In this document: piece after piece, positions 44,470-55,019 of the stretch | How the letters are laid out: every line of letters begins with the position of its first letter | Numbering within the stretch: position 1 is the stretch's first letter | DNA from: Hedera helix | Lineage: Eukaryota > Streptophyta > Magnoliopsida > Apiales > Araliaceae | Assembly (NCBI GenBank): GCA_947179155.2 | Contig: OX359264.1 | Location: 47,050,202-47,114,201, forward strand | Direction: 5' to 3' | Length of the DNA: 64,000 bases | Notes under the pieces: model-generated | What the model saw: only the letters and a program-made list of their open reading frames with translations | Told to the model about the DNA's origin: nothing | Databases searched by the model: none | Program-made: the position numbers and the translations under genes

Positions 44470-44638
44470 TCACTTGCGGCATAGCGTAATCCTGTAAGGA
44501 CTTTTGTTGCTCCTCATCCATTTATTCTAGTTCCTGATTTTGAATTGTTTCCTGAATAAACTTCCGAATTCTGCGGAACTTACATTCAATCTCATCTTCG
44601 TATGGTTCTAACTCCTTCTCCTTTGAACGCGTTTGCAT
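44470..44638 (-). pseudogene. Athila gag, N-terminal part separated by the nested element
   Basis: ATG at 44636-44638 (MQTRSKEKELEPYEDEIE). It encodes a basic start, then ECKFRRIRKFIQETIQNQ, and reaches the junction with the nested element at MPQVTD. One in-frame TAA lies at about 44525. Frame and sequence continue directly into 38516 when the insertion and one ATCAG copy are removed, so 37237-38516 and this piece are one gag gene. Confidence 0.82.
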
Positions 44639-44753
44639 ACAAAACTCAAAATTACCTGAACAAGAAGAAATTAAAAATGAAATTTATAACAAGAAATAGT
44701 TTACAATAAGACAACTCAATTAAAATTAATAATAACATTATGTTAATAACTAA

Positions 44754-44771
44754 TCCCCGACAACGGCGCCA
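44754..44771 (-). other. primer-binding site of Athila (tRNA-Asp type)
   Basis: Minus-strand TGGCGCCGTTGTCGGGGA, six bases from the 5' LTR end. One base differs from the site of the Gag-only element. Confidence 0.93.
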
Positions 44772-44777
44772 AAAACT

Positions 44778-46186
44778 TGTTCGCCTTTTTTTATGCCTTA
44801 GAAAATTCCATACGCAAGTATACGTGGTCTCGTAGTAGTATTAAGGCAAGCAAGGTATCGTCCCACAAGGATTTTCACTTAACAACTAATGTCACTAATT
44901 TCAATTAAAACAATCTCATTTAAAATCATGATTTGAATTCTGTTGGTAAAAATTAATGCATAGAAATCTACCACTAGCTTGTTACAAGTCAAAGATTATC
45001 AAGTTAAATGAAGGTTACCAAGGTTTAAGACTACAACTTCAATCTATGCTATTACTTGAGTCAACCTATTACCTTTATGTTGTGATGTTAGCTATGGACT
45101 GTTAACTGGAAACTCTTAATAATGTTGATATGGATCTTTCGATTACCATTCAACAAATTTACCTAAATCTACCAAACAAGGAATAGAACTAGGAAAACAT
45201 CCAAATTAATCAAGCACTATATATCTATATGGATTGAATTAACAAGGAATTTCTGCACAGTCACAGTTATACATGGTCAACAAGTATATTTCTATCTCGT
45301 TCACTAATTATGATTTCCATCAAGTAAACCATAAACACATGCTATCATACAGATTTCTATTCTTGTATTCCATCTCTCAACTTTATACAAGATACTAAGT
45401 TAATTACTGGCCAGGTAATTGATAAATTAAATACCAGTATGATAGACAACCCAAGTACATACATCAACAACTATCTGGTAACACCCAACTCAAATTAAAT
45501 ATAGACATCCATTGAAATCTTAAATAGAATTAATTGGCTCATAATTAAAACACAGAACTTCATGATCCAGAATTTCTCATACATATTCAAAATACGGATT
45601 TAAATTGAAAGGAAGAGGAAAATTGTAAAGATGATAATTCTTCCTCCTAGCTCTTTTTCTTCCTTTTTCCCAAGTTGCTCTGCTCTGATCTCTTTCCTCC
45701 CCAAGTTGCTCCCTTCTAATCTTGTATATCCCAAAACTCCTTTTCAGCGTGCCAACTTCTTCAGCTTAATGCTTCCTGATTTTTCGATCACAACTGTTCT
45801 TTTTAACTCCCAACGGGTCCCACCATGATAGCAAATGGCCAACTTATTACGCAAGGAAGTGCAGCTGCGCCCAACTCCGGGGAAACTGTGCTTGAACATT
45901 CTGTGTTTGGCTTTGTGATGTAGCATAGCTGCGCCCAACTCCAGAGCAACTGCGCTTGAACATTCTGGATTTGGCTTTGATTGCTTTGTGGTATAGAGCA
46001 GATGCGCTCTTTTACAAAGCAGTTGCGCTCATGGTATGAACTTTACCGTTCTGCCCTTGACGCCAAATTTTCCTGAAAAATAAAAGAAAAATGAATGTTA
46101 AGCTAAAATTTAACACAAAAGCCCTTGATGAATTGCATATTATCAACTTTGAAATGTACTTTCATGGGTATAAATCCTACTCAACA
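44778..46186 (-). repeat. Athila 5' LTR (1409 bp)
   Basis: Pairs with 28787-30197. Ends TGTTCGCC and CTCAACA on the plus strand, then CGAAC. The AGCAGCTGCGCT cluster (45860-46030) is more mutated here than in the 3' LTR. Confidence 0.93.
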
Positions 46187-46191
46187 CGAAC
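46187..46191. other. target-site duplication of Athila, right copy (CGAAC)
   Basis: Exact repeat of 28782-28786. Tat sequence continues on both sides. Confidence 0.93.
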
Positions 46192-46860
46192 CATTCTGGA
46201 TAGTCTATTTTGAAAATAAATCATACTGCCAATAGATCGTAGAGGCAGAGAAATAATCCACTCTCTAGTCGTCTTCTTTAGGGTGGATATGAAAAGGTGG
46301 CACATCGTCAATGTGTCATGGCCATGAAAGTGCATGGCTTGTTAAAAAAAAAAGGTGTGTTCGTTGGGGTCACCCGTCCCATCGTACATCTCCAAGATAG
46401 AAACTTTTAGACTCATGTCGATCTTAGCTTCTTCGAGCTCCTTTGTGAATGGTGATACCCGTGGTTTTCTAGACCTAGGTTGTTTATCTGAAGTCTTCTT
46501 TGGGCATGACTCGCCTGTGTGACTCCCTTCCTGATGTTTCCCATCTTGATCATCCATGTTTCTCCTTGTGGGTAATCTCAACCTTTTCCTTAAGTTTTTG
46601 GTATGGATTGATCGGGAGTTCACAGTTATTCGATCACGATTTTGACTATGATGTCTATCTGAGTGATGATCATAACGATCTGTACGGGAGGCCGAGTCTC
46701 TTTGGCTCAATAAATCGTTGCCAGCCTTTTCCAGGTCTTTGTACTATTTATTAATCTTTTTTTGCTGGAAGTTTAGAGCTTTCTTCATGTCTAAAATCTT
46801 TTAGAGGCCGCTACGTTGATTTTTTTTGGTTGAAAAAATCACCTCTACTAAATAATAGAA
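46192..46860 (-). pseudogene. Tat gag, partial, fused by deletion to RT
   Basis: Minus-strand sequence shows an R/S/H-rich N-terminus, then PFTKELEEAKIDMSLKVSIL and EMYDGTGDPNEHTFFF, the diagnostic start of the Tat Gag fold, then AMHFHGHDTLTMCHLFISTL and REWIISLPLRSIGS. Near 46205-46225 Gag similarity stops and, in another frame, the RT motif before the ACPKD block begins, continuing into 28786 once Athila is removed. The rest of Gag, the zinc knuckle, protease and the RT start are therefore deleted. A run of T on the coding strand (A on plus, 46345-46354) shifts the frame inside Gag. Confidence 0.75.
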
Positions 46861-46861
46861 G

Positions 46862-46880
46862 GCCCTCCTTCTAGCGCCAA
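46862..46880 (-). other. primer-binding site region of Tat
   Basis: Minus-strand TTGGCGCTAGAAGGAGGGC abuts the LTR end. TGGCGC..., followed by a purine-rich stretch, is seen at this position in Tat-clade elements; I do not assign the tRNA with confidence. Confidence 0.65.
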
Positions 46881-47378
46881 TGTTAACGCTCGAATTTGTC
46901 CACACGTTCAACCACTAGCTTGGATGTGAACCTGCACAAAAAGAACCTCCAGAAGTGTTTGATGGCTTAGACCGTCGGGGGATACCTTCGTGTAAGAATA
47001 AGTACATGTTTTAAGATATGTTAATAATAAAGGCAGAGAGTATATAGTAGGGTAAAAAAAGATGTGTGTACCTCTGTTTTTCACCGTGTATTTATAATAT
47101 CCGATCGATTCCTTAGGGTTATGACTCCTATTCGGAATCGTATCTCCAAAGTATAGTTGGAGAAGGTAACTGTCATCCTAGTCACTACTGAATAGGCAAC
47201 TCTCATACCAATTAGAATTAAATATGGTAATTAGTTAACTATCCAAAAGCAACAAGGATTATAACCCAAACCTATCTTACCCAAAGGATCCTCTTATGCG
47301 CACACTAGGCCCAATGGATAGTAGGGCCAAGCCCAACTTTGGCAGTCCACTTATGCTAGTAAAATATCCAGCCCAACA
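46881..47378 (-). repeat. Tat 5' LTR (498 bp)
   Basis: Plus-strand ends TGTTAACGCTCG and CAGCCCAACA. The first 275 bp align with the truncated 3' LTR (22796-23062). A TATA box (minus strand TATAAATA) lies at 47089-47096. AAGGG follows, versus AAGGT on the far side. Confidence 0.82.
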
Positions 47379-47866
47379 AAGGGTATTGCTTATTTGTTTG
47401 TATGTTGGGAGTGTTCCTTTCTTGTCTAAAGTATGATTTTTTATTTTTTTTATTAATAGTTCTTATTCGAGTTTTCATTTTCAATTAACTTCATAAACAA
47501 CAAATGATTTGTCAATGTATGTTTCTTTAAAGTTAGAAGTGTTTGTGTATTTTTTTTCAAAGCCACTGCTAAATTGACAACACAGGAGCAATTTTTTTGT
47601 AACGAGATATTCCTTTTGTTCTAAAAAAAATTACTTGAAAAAGCAAGTGATTTTATATTTTAGAACGAAGTATATTTTTAAAATGTTATATAATCAATAT
47701 TTTTACTCATTAGTTAGTAATTATTAACTTGATTTTGCTTAAGTTTTGCAAATCTTAATGACGATTCATTTACAATAAAATTAAAGCATAGGGGTGAATT
47801 TTCTGGAGATTGAAATGACTACCCAGGGGGTGAGTCTAATGATTATTGTAATCCAAATATAATATT
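47379..47866. other. unassigned flanking DNA between Tat and LARD-B
   Basis: AT-rich. Holds a 61-bp hairpin MITE (47610-47670). The last 60 bp or so (GGGGGTGAGTCTAATGATTA and onward) may be the upstream part of the Mutator-like fragment that resumes at 61026. No gene seen. Confidence 0.6.
47610..47670. mobile_element. 61-bp hairpin MITE, Stowaway-like, flanked by TA
   Basis: Nearly the whole element is one inverted repeat: the left arm TTCCTTTTGTTCTAAAA ... ATTACTTG pairs with CAAGTGATTTTA ... TTTTAGAACGAAG around a loop of about 6 bases. TA dinucleotides flank it at 47608-47609 and 47671-47672, the target preference of Tc1/mariner-type MITEs. The outer ends have drifted. Confidence 0.6.
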
Positions 47867-48286
47867 TGTAGTAACCCAAAAAATTACGAACTAATTTTTT
47901 ATTATTTTATTTATTCATGATAAAAGATGATGTATGAAGTATGTGTTTATGATGTATGACGAGATGTAGTAAGTTAGTTAATTAAATTTATTTGAATTAA
48001 CTAAAGAAAGAAAAGAAATGCAAGATAAACTTATGTGATGAAAACAGAAAGCTTGAATGTTGGTCTTGAATGACAAATAAAAATATATATAGTGAACAAG
48101 TGAATTACTTGTATGATTAATGAGAATGAAGAAATAAATGACTTATTAAAGATATCTCAATACGAGAATAATTGTATGTGTTTTAGTAACTATATTACAA
48201 ACCCAAGTTGATGATAAGAGGAAGTTAATTAAATTTAATCAAGTCGAAGTACTTGTATTAATGTGGTTTTAGGATTTTGAAAAATC

Positions 48287-48405
48287 CGCACTATCGCCGC
48301 AGCGGTAGGTTTCACTGCCGCCGCGGTGAAACTCCCTAGAATTTGAAAATCAGAACTACCGTCGCAGCGGTGGTCCTCACCGTCGCAGCGGTGGTACAGA
48401 CTATT
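48287..48405. repeat. CCGCCGCAGCGG motif cluster in LARD-B left LTR
   Basis: Five copies of ACCGYCGCAGCGGTGGT-like units, self-complementary at the core CCGC..GCGG, in both orientations. Counterpart in the right LTR at 56806-56912. A lone copy recurs 1.8 kb further along each LTR (50170, 58695). Confidence 0.88.
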
Positions 48406-48870
48406 TGAAAATATATGGTATCAAATCGAGGTACTAGTATGTATGAGCGTTAGGATGTTAATAAAATAAATCCAGGATATATTAAGTGTTAGTGTTTTGT
48501 AGACTAGCTTAATTAAGTAGTCCAATGGACTTATAAATAGCAAGTTCAATTGAATTATGTAATTAAACTATTGTGTTTATTTAATGAGCCCAATATAGTA
48601 GCCTTATAAGATTTAATTAATGAACCATGTATAAAATATATGGTGAGTCCAAATTAATTTAAACTAGCCCAATATTTGTTTTTATTTCAAATGTCATAGT
48701 TAGCCCAACTGATTTTAATAGTGGGGGGAGCCCAAGTGTGATGACTTAAATGAATTAATATAATAGCCCAAATGAATTAAATGCTTGAGCCTAAACAATG
48801 GTAATTCAAAGTCCAATAGAATTAATTTAAATGACCAAAGTGGAGCCCAATACATAGTCAAAAAGATGGT

Positions 48871-48872
<2 letters not shown>

Positions 48873-48930
<58 letters not shown>
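48873..48930. repeat. (TA)n microsatellite in LARD-B left LTR
   Basis: Uninterrupted TA dinucleotides. Homologous run at 57389-57448. Apparent peptides of repeating Tyr-Ile here are translations of the microsatellite. Confidence 0.97.
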
Positions 48931-48935
<5 letters not shown>

Positions 48936-50389
48936 ACTATATAAGATAAAAGAAAAAGGAAAAGAAAAGGCCAAATGGACGGTTAGGAGAGAGCCCCATT
49001 TAGGGTGTCTTATTTGATTTTGGTTGCGTATTTTACACTCTATGTAATGCTTTACTCTTTGGCCAAAATGAAATCCAAGCAAAGATCAAATCAAATGTGT
49101 CATTCAAGTGGTCAATCCATCAAATAGTAAGCCTAGTTTAGTGTCTAATTTTACCAATTTTAGTTGATTAGAAGCACTAAGCAAGCTTATATAAGTTCTA
49201 TAAATAAAACCATTAACAAGTCTTAAAAAAGGTTGTTGGTTCATTTGTTAGTTTTTTAAGTATTGTAGAGAAAGAGTTTTAGAGAAAAGCTAGAACATTT
49301 GTAAGAGTTCTTGGGAGTAAAACACTTTGAGTGTTAATAAATGTGAGCTAGTGATCTAGAGGTTCATTTAAGAAGGGAGAGGAGATCTAGCACGAAAAAG
49401 TGTTCAAGATCCATAAGGTTAAAAAGTTTTCTTATCTTAAAGCTTTAGTTCATAAGTTGTAGATTATTGTTTTAGTATGTTTTGCCATGTGGTTGTGCAA
49501 GAATCTATGTGAAGAAGATCTATGGTTAAATATGCTAGATAGATATTCTAACATGTGTTATATGTAAAATGATGGAAGAAAATGTCATATGATCATATTT
49601 AATTTTAAAACCCTAGTTAAATGTCTAGGTTGATTATGTGTGACTTATGATATATAAGTTGTTTATGTGATTTTTGCATCTTGTATGCTAGTTGGATTAG
49701 TTTCGATCGTAACAAAACTTGAATCGTCAAAAACGAAGTTAAAACGAAGAAGTTGTGTGATTTTTAGTAGAAGAGGTCATTTTGAAACCCTAGATGGTTC
49801 GATCTTAAATTTCGTGTCAAAAAATATTCAAATATGTGATTGAACCATGAAATATTATAAAACAAAAGGTTAGGAAGATAACAACACTGAGTTGGTGTCA
49901 TTTGAATATGTAGATTTTATTTTATTCAAGTTTGAACTAATAAAACTTAGGATTAGTGATGTTAGTTTTCATTTTGTCCTTGTGAGCAGTTTTGAGTGCA
50001 GTTCCATTTGGAATTTGGATTTGTGATCTAAAGAAAAGTTGTAGAGGGGAAAATTCTTATGAGAATGGACTCAAGAATTACTACAAAATATTTTGAAATA
50101 AAGAAGTTATGGCAGTTTTCATGAAGGAAGGTCGGGCAGTCCTCCAATTAGGATTTCTAAAATTTTGTACCACCGCTGCAGCGGTCTAACACACTACCAA
50201 AAACATTTTTTGTTGTCCAGGTCTGGTCGGGTCAGTCCGGGTCGAGTTTTCTTTATAAAATTAAGTTGAAATAAGTGTAAAATGAAGGTGTTTGTCTAAT
50301 AAACCAATATATTTATAGTCTATGAGTGACCAATTGGTAGTTAAATGTTTAAAATAAAGATTAAGGTTAACACAATTAAAAAGTTAACT

Positions 50390-51200
50390 ATTTGTATGGT
50401 TTGAAGATTATTAAAATATTGTTAAAGTATTAATAATATTAGTAGGTAACTAAAAGGTTATTAAATGGTTAATAACATTAGTAAATGATTAAAAAGTTAT
50501 TAATTGAGTAATCACATTAGTACATGAGGAAAATGTTATAAAATAATTAATGACATTAGTCAATGATTAAAATATTATGAAATGGTTAATAATATTAATA
50601 ACTGATTAAAATATTATTAAATGGTTAATAATATTAATAAATAATTAAAATATTTATAAATGATTAATAATCTTAGTAAGAAATTAAAATATTATTAAAT
50701 AGTTAATAATATTAATAAGTGATTAAAATATTATTAAATGGTTAATAATATTAATAAATGATTAAAATATTATTAAATGGTTAATAATATTAATAAGTGA
50801 ATAGAATATTATTAAATAATTAATAATAGTAAAATATTATTAAAGTATTAATAATATTATTAAACGGGTAAAATATTATTAAATTGTTAATAATAATTCT
50901 AAATGATTAAGATATTATGTGATTGGAAATAGTATAAGACATTATTTAATTATTAATAATGTTAATAAGTGTTCAAAATAATTAAGAGATTAAGAGGATT
51001 ATTAGATGATTAATAATATTAATGATTAAATAAAATATTATTGAAATAATATTCGTAAATGGTTAAAATATTATTAAACAATTAATAATATTTATTTGTG
51101 GGTATTATATTATCAAAGGTGATAATAGTATGATACGATTAAGTGATAGTTATGTGATTAAAAGATTATCAAAGATTAATAATATTATTAAGTATTTTAA
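50390..51200. repeat. AT-rich tandem array, about 39-bp period, in LARD-B left LTR
   Basis: Units resemble GATTAAAATATTATTAAATG followed by GTTAATAATATTAATAAGT. The clearest units lie at 50570-50800; both ends decay. The homologous array is at 58930-59740. Confidence 0.88.
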
Positions 51201-52479
51201 GGTTATGATTAAGTGTCAGATGATTTAAGACATATATGGTAAGGTTATTAATGTAAAATAAACCTATATGTGACATGCTAATTGGAAGATCAATATTGTT
51301 GAATGTTAGGTCATCCAAATGAAGTTATTTTAAGTTGAATAGCAGCAATCAGCAGAACAGACAAGTTCTCTGAACCTTAACTTGTATTTATTTGGCAAGT
51401 TATTCTGAAACTCAAACTTGTTTCATATACTTATTTTTATTATGATAAGTTTCTAGAAGTTGAAATTGTTTTGAGATGCATGATGAAATAATTATTAAGA
51501 ATTATTTCACATCTATGTTATTATTGATAATCGCACTTATGTGCATTTGCATGACTGATCACGTTATAAATTATTTAAAGAAAAATATCTATGTTATTTG
51601 TTTCAGTTAGCTATTACATCAGTTATTCTGACTGTTCTTATTATGAACTATTTAAAGAGAAAGATCTATACCGATTGTTCGGCTAGACCATGTATGTGTT
51701 AAATTCATAAATCTGAATATTGTTGAAGCTAGTCCGAACCATATTGTTGTGGGGCAAAATCTGATGGGAAAAACTGAAATGAACAAATCATTATGAGAGG
51801 ATAAAATTACGGTCGGATGGATTAATCCCGATTAAAACGAAATTGGATGGTTATAATGTGCACAATATAAATGTACGATAGGTTGATCACCTAGAGTACT
51901 CATCTTTAGATATTATAATTAAAATAGTTGTTAATATTCAAAACGAAATGATAGTCTTATGTCTCCATGATATTATAAATACTCAAAACGTATGTTCACA
52001 GTCTTGTGACCTTTCAGCATGAAGAATCAGTATGTTAAATCAATTGAAAGTAGTTATTCAAACTTGTTTATCTTCACAATTATTGTATATTGTTGAAGTT
52101 CTAAGAGTTAATTCTTTTTCATTTATGATATATCTTTTATTGTGTATTTAAACTTGCTGAGCAATGTAGTTGCTCACCCTTTCTATATCATGAACTATTT
52201 TTCTGTTAAGCCGAATGATCTAAGGAGTACAAAGGCAAAGGAAATGTGAACGAGTAGAAGTAATTAGTTTTTATTTTCATGTTGTAAACCTTTTATATTA
52301 TAAGGTAATGATAATGTATTAAGGTTAGTGGAACCTGGGATTGATGGTACGTTTTGTAATGAATTTATGTATATTTTTCGCGAGTTATTGAAGATTTAGT
52401 TTATGGATGTTTGTCAAGTGATGAATAGTGAACATTGAACCCGAGGTTCAAGGGACCCGGATTTGGGGGCGTCATATGT

Positions 52480-52491
52480 TGGTATCAGAGC
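52480..52491 (+). other. primer-binding site of LARD-B (initiator tRNA-Met)
   Basis: Exact TGGTATCAGAGC, three bases after the LTR end. Confidence 0.94.
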
Positions 52492-55019
52492 TGTAGATTA
52501 TAAACTTTAGGTGAGGGAAAAACCACTAGGATAATGACCATAGAGAAGATAAGAAAACTCACAAAGAGTTTAGGAGATGAATGGTGGAAATTCATCAAGC
52601 AGGAAAAATTATGTGTATATAAGAAAAGACCTTATATTAAGATCGTAATAGAATGAGGATTTGAAAGATGATCCGAAAGTAAGTTAAAGGAGAAGTTAAG
52701 CAATGATTTAGAAAAAAAGAAAGGAGAGAAGAGAAAAAGGATTGAGAGATACTTAATCTATGGAGCATAGATAAGAAGAGGTAATCAATTGTAAGTGTGG
52801 CTAAGGTTAATTAGAAGGAGGTGATGCTAAGGTATGAAGTAATGATTTCTAGGACATAGATGATATCTTAAGAAGATTGATCTATATAGATCGGTAGTAG
52901 TAAAGATGATCGAAGTAAATGGAGATGAAAGGATTGGATAAATAGATAAGCTGTTAAAAGTAAAAGTTGAAGAGTTAAAGAATCATAGAAGAATGGAAAG
53001 ATTATGGAGCTAATCATAAAGGCAAAGAATAATAAAGTGATTGAGGAATAGTAAAATGATCGTAGAAGGAGATAAGCATGATGAAGAATTACATAAGAAT
53101 GATAATAATGTATGTTGAGAAGTCTGATTTTGGAAGTGTATATCTTCAGGAGTTTGACTTTAGAAAATGGGTATGAAGGAGTATGTTTTCGAAAGTTATT
53201 TTAGAAGATTAAAAATCGAATGATTTTCTAATCTGTGAGTTGAAATCTATATATGAGAATGTTGATAGAGGGTATAAAATTTTTGATATCCCAATTTTGG
53301 AGATAAGTGCGAGATATGTAATGTATTTAGCATGGTGCTAAGAACGGTATAGTACTAAGTACTAATGTGAAGTATATTAAAATAAAATTATTTATTAAAG
53401 GTGCAGTGTGATGATAGAAAGACAATGTGATGATAGAATGGACATTTAAAAGCATGTAGAGTGAATGGGAGGATCGTGGTATAGCGAATAAGCTATCAAA
53501 CGATTAGAGGATATGTGACTAATAAATTGTGCGTATGGATAATAGGCAAAAGAACGCTTAAAATGGCGTATCAGTATAAATAATGGTGTATTACGTACTA
53601 AAGGAGAATATGTTAACAGATTTTATGTGTTGTAAAGATTGATTATGTGTTAGCATTGATAGTATATGCTTAAAATCAATAGAGGGATAGTAATGCTACC
53701 GTATTATGTTAAATGAAAATGTCAAGAGAAAAATCTTAAGAATGAATACAGTAGGGAAGAAAGTTAAAGAATTAGACCATATTTTCTTACAGACGATTAG
53801 AGGGTCTAATAGTAGACGTTTTTGAGGAATGGATGAATGAATTTAGGAAATTCAGAGGTAAAAATTAAAATATTTATAAGCAAGATCTAAGAAGGATATC
53901 AAAGAAATGATAGAAGATATCTTACAGTAAGATTTTGAGGAGTAGAAAGAACAGTGATAAGATCGTGATATGATCTAGAAAGATAAACTCGTAATGAGTC
54001 ATATGTGCTAAAATATAGATTGAAAGAATTCGTATTCAGTTAAAAAAAATTAGAGGTTTGTGGGTTTTTAATTGAGGACTTATATTAGTAGCTGAGTTGT
54101 ACGATTCCTTATATGGAGGGAGAATTTGCGTTTGGTTTTAGAACCACTTAGCTTCCTATAGTGATAATCGATTGAAACCTAGTGTTGCATTATTAGATAT
54201 ATGTATGTTGAGAATGTGATTCTTTTCTCATGTGTATAACAGATAGGTAGAGGATGTTAAGGTAGGTGTGTGTTCTTAAAACCCATACGTATGGTAAGTT
54301 CGTGAATCATAATCGTATGGTGGAACCCCTCAGCGAATGGACGATTTCGGTCTAACTAGGATAAGTTCCTCAACTCATATAATTGTGGTAAGTTCCTGAA
54401 CTCATATTGTGTGGTATGTTCGATGAACAATATGTGATGGAGGTTAGAAGAAGATCATAGATTAAGATGTAAGAGTTCTCATTAATTTAAGAACATTAAT
54501 AAAAATTGTGTACGACCGGTATTATTTTCCTAAATATTACTAGTAGGTCGTAATATATATTGATGCTTTGTATCGAGGATTAGGCTATGATATAAAGAAG
54601 AATAAGGTGGGTGATCGCGCATGTGACATCATGGATTACCAAATTTTGAAGAGAATTATTTTAAGTAAGACTAACATTAAAGGGTGTGAGTAATTGTTTT
54701 GAAGATATAAAAATTTCAGAGAGAAAAAGAAACGAAGAAGAATTAAATAAGAGGATTGCGAGACTTCATGTATTTATAAATCCCAACTCTAGGAGTAGGT
54801 GGGTTATGTGGTTAGGATTAAGTCCCGACTGTTGTCGTCTTTATGGGATATGATCTTTTATTTATGTATGCTTCAGAATGTAATGTGTTAAGACACTACT
54901 GTTTTACGTGTAAATATAAATGCGTTATGCTTTGAAGTGTTTAATGTGAGAATTAAATATTAAATGTTATAAGAGTGAATTAATAAACAAAAAGTAAGAT
55001 AATAACATAAGTTTTATCT
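52492..55019 (+). other. LARD-B leader, non-coding, partly conserved with LARD-A
   Basis: About 2.5 kb of purine-rich sequence without a coding frame. The part 54040-54420 matches LARD-A 9955-10260 in order and spacing: ATTGAGGACT, CTTAGCTTCCTAT.GTGATAATC, GTATGGTAAGTTCGTGA and CCCCTCAGCGAATGGACGA. The rest is not matched inside the window. Confidence 0.75.

Larger units (their letters stand above)
28787..46186 (-). mobile_element. Athila-type Ty3/gypsy element, full structure, minus strand, with a nested insertion
   Basis: Flanked by perfect CGAAC duplications (28782-28786 and 46187-46191). LTRs are 28787-30197 (1411 bp) and 44778-46186 (1409 bp), both TGTT...AACA. The minus-strand order is primer site 44754-44771 (tRNA-Asp type), gag, protease-RT-RNase H-integrase, then a third coding region (31321-32424) and a polypurine tract at 30198-30206, which is the Athila plan. 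Without the nested element (38517-44464 plus one target copy) the length is about 11.4 kb, usual for Athila. The LTRs differ at about 60 sites by eye (about 4-4.5%). All coding regions carry stops. Confidence 0.93.
22796..47378 (-). mobile_element. Ty3/gypsy Tat element, old, internally deleted, with two insertions inside
   Basis: Minus-strand order: 5' LTR 46881-47378, primer site 46862-46880, gag, RT, RNase H, second RNase H, integrase and a truncated 3' LTR 22796-23062. It is flanked by AAGGT (22791-22795) and AAGGG (47379-47383), a target duplication with one change. It is split by a chromovirus solo LTR (25292-28584) and an Athila element (28787-46186). Removing these leaves about 3.9 kb, far short of a full Tat, because protease, much of gag and the 5' part of RT are deleted, as is the end of integrase. 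LTR remnants differ at many sites, making it the oldest element here whose two LTRs can be compared. Confidence 0.85.
47867..52476 (+). repeat. LARD-B left LTR (4610 bp)
   Basis: Contains a GC-rich CCGCCGCAGCGG cluster (48287-48405) with a satellite copy at 50165-50190, a (TA)n run of about 58 bp (48873-48930), TATA boxes at 48532-48539 and near 49198, an AT-rich tandem array (50390-51200) and a stem-loop TGAGCAA-TGTAG-TTGCTCA (52158-52176). No coding sequence. Confidence 0.92.

Noticed and set aside
48870..49082. Open frames ending in Ile-Tyr repeats (also at 57217-57608)
   Set aside because: Translations of the (TA)n microsatellite in the LARD-B LTRs; they lie in LTRs with no coding homology.
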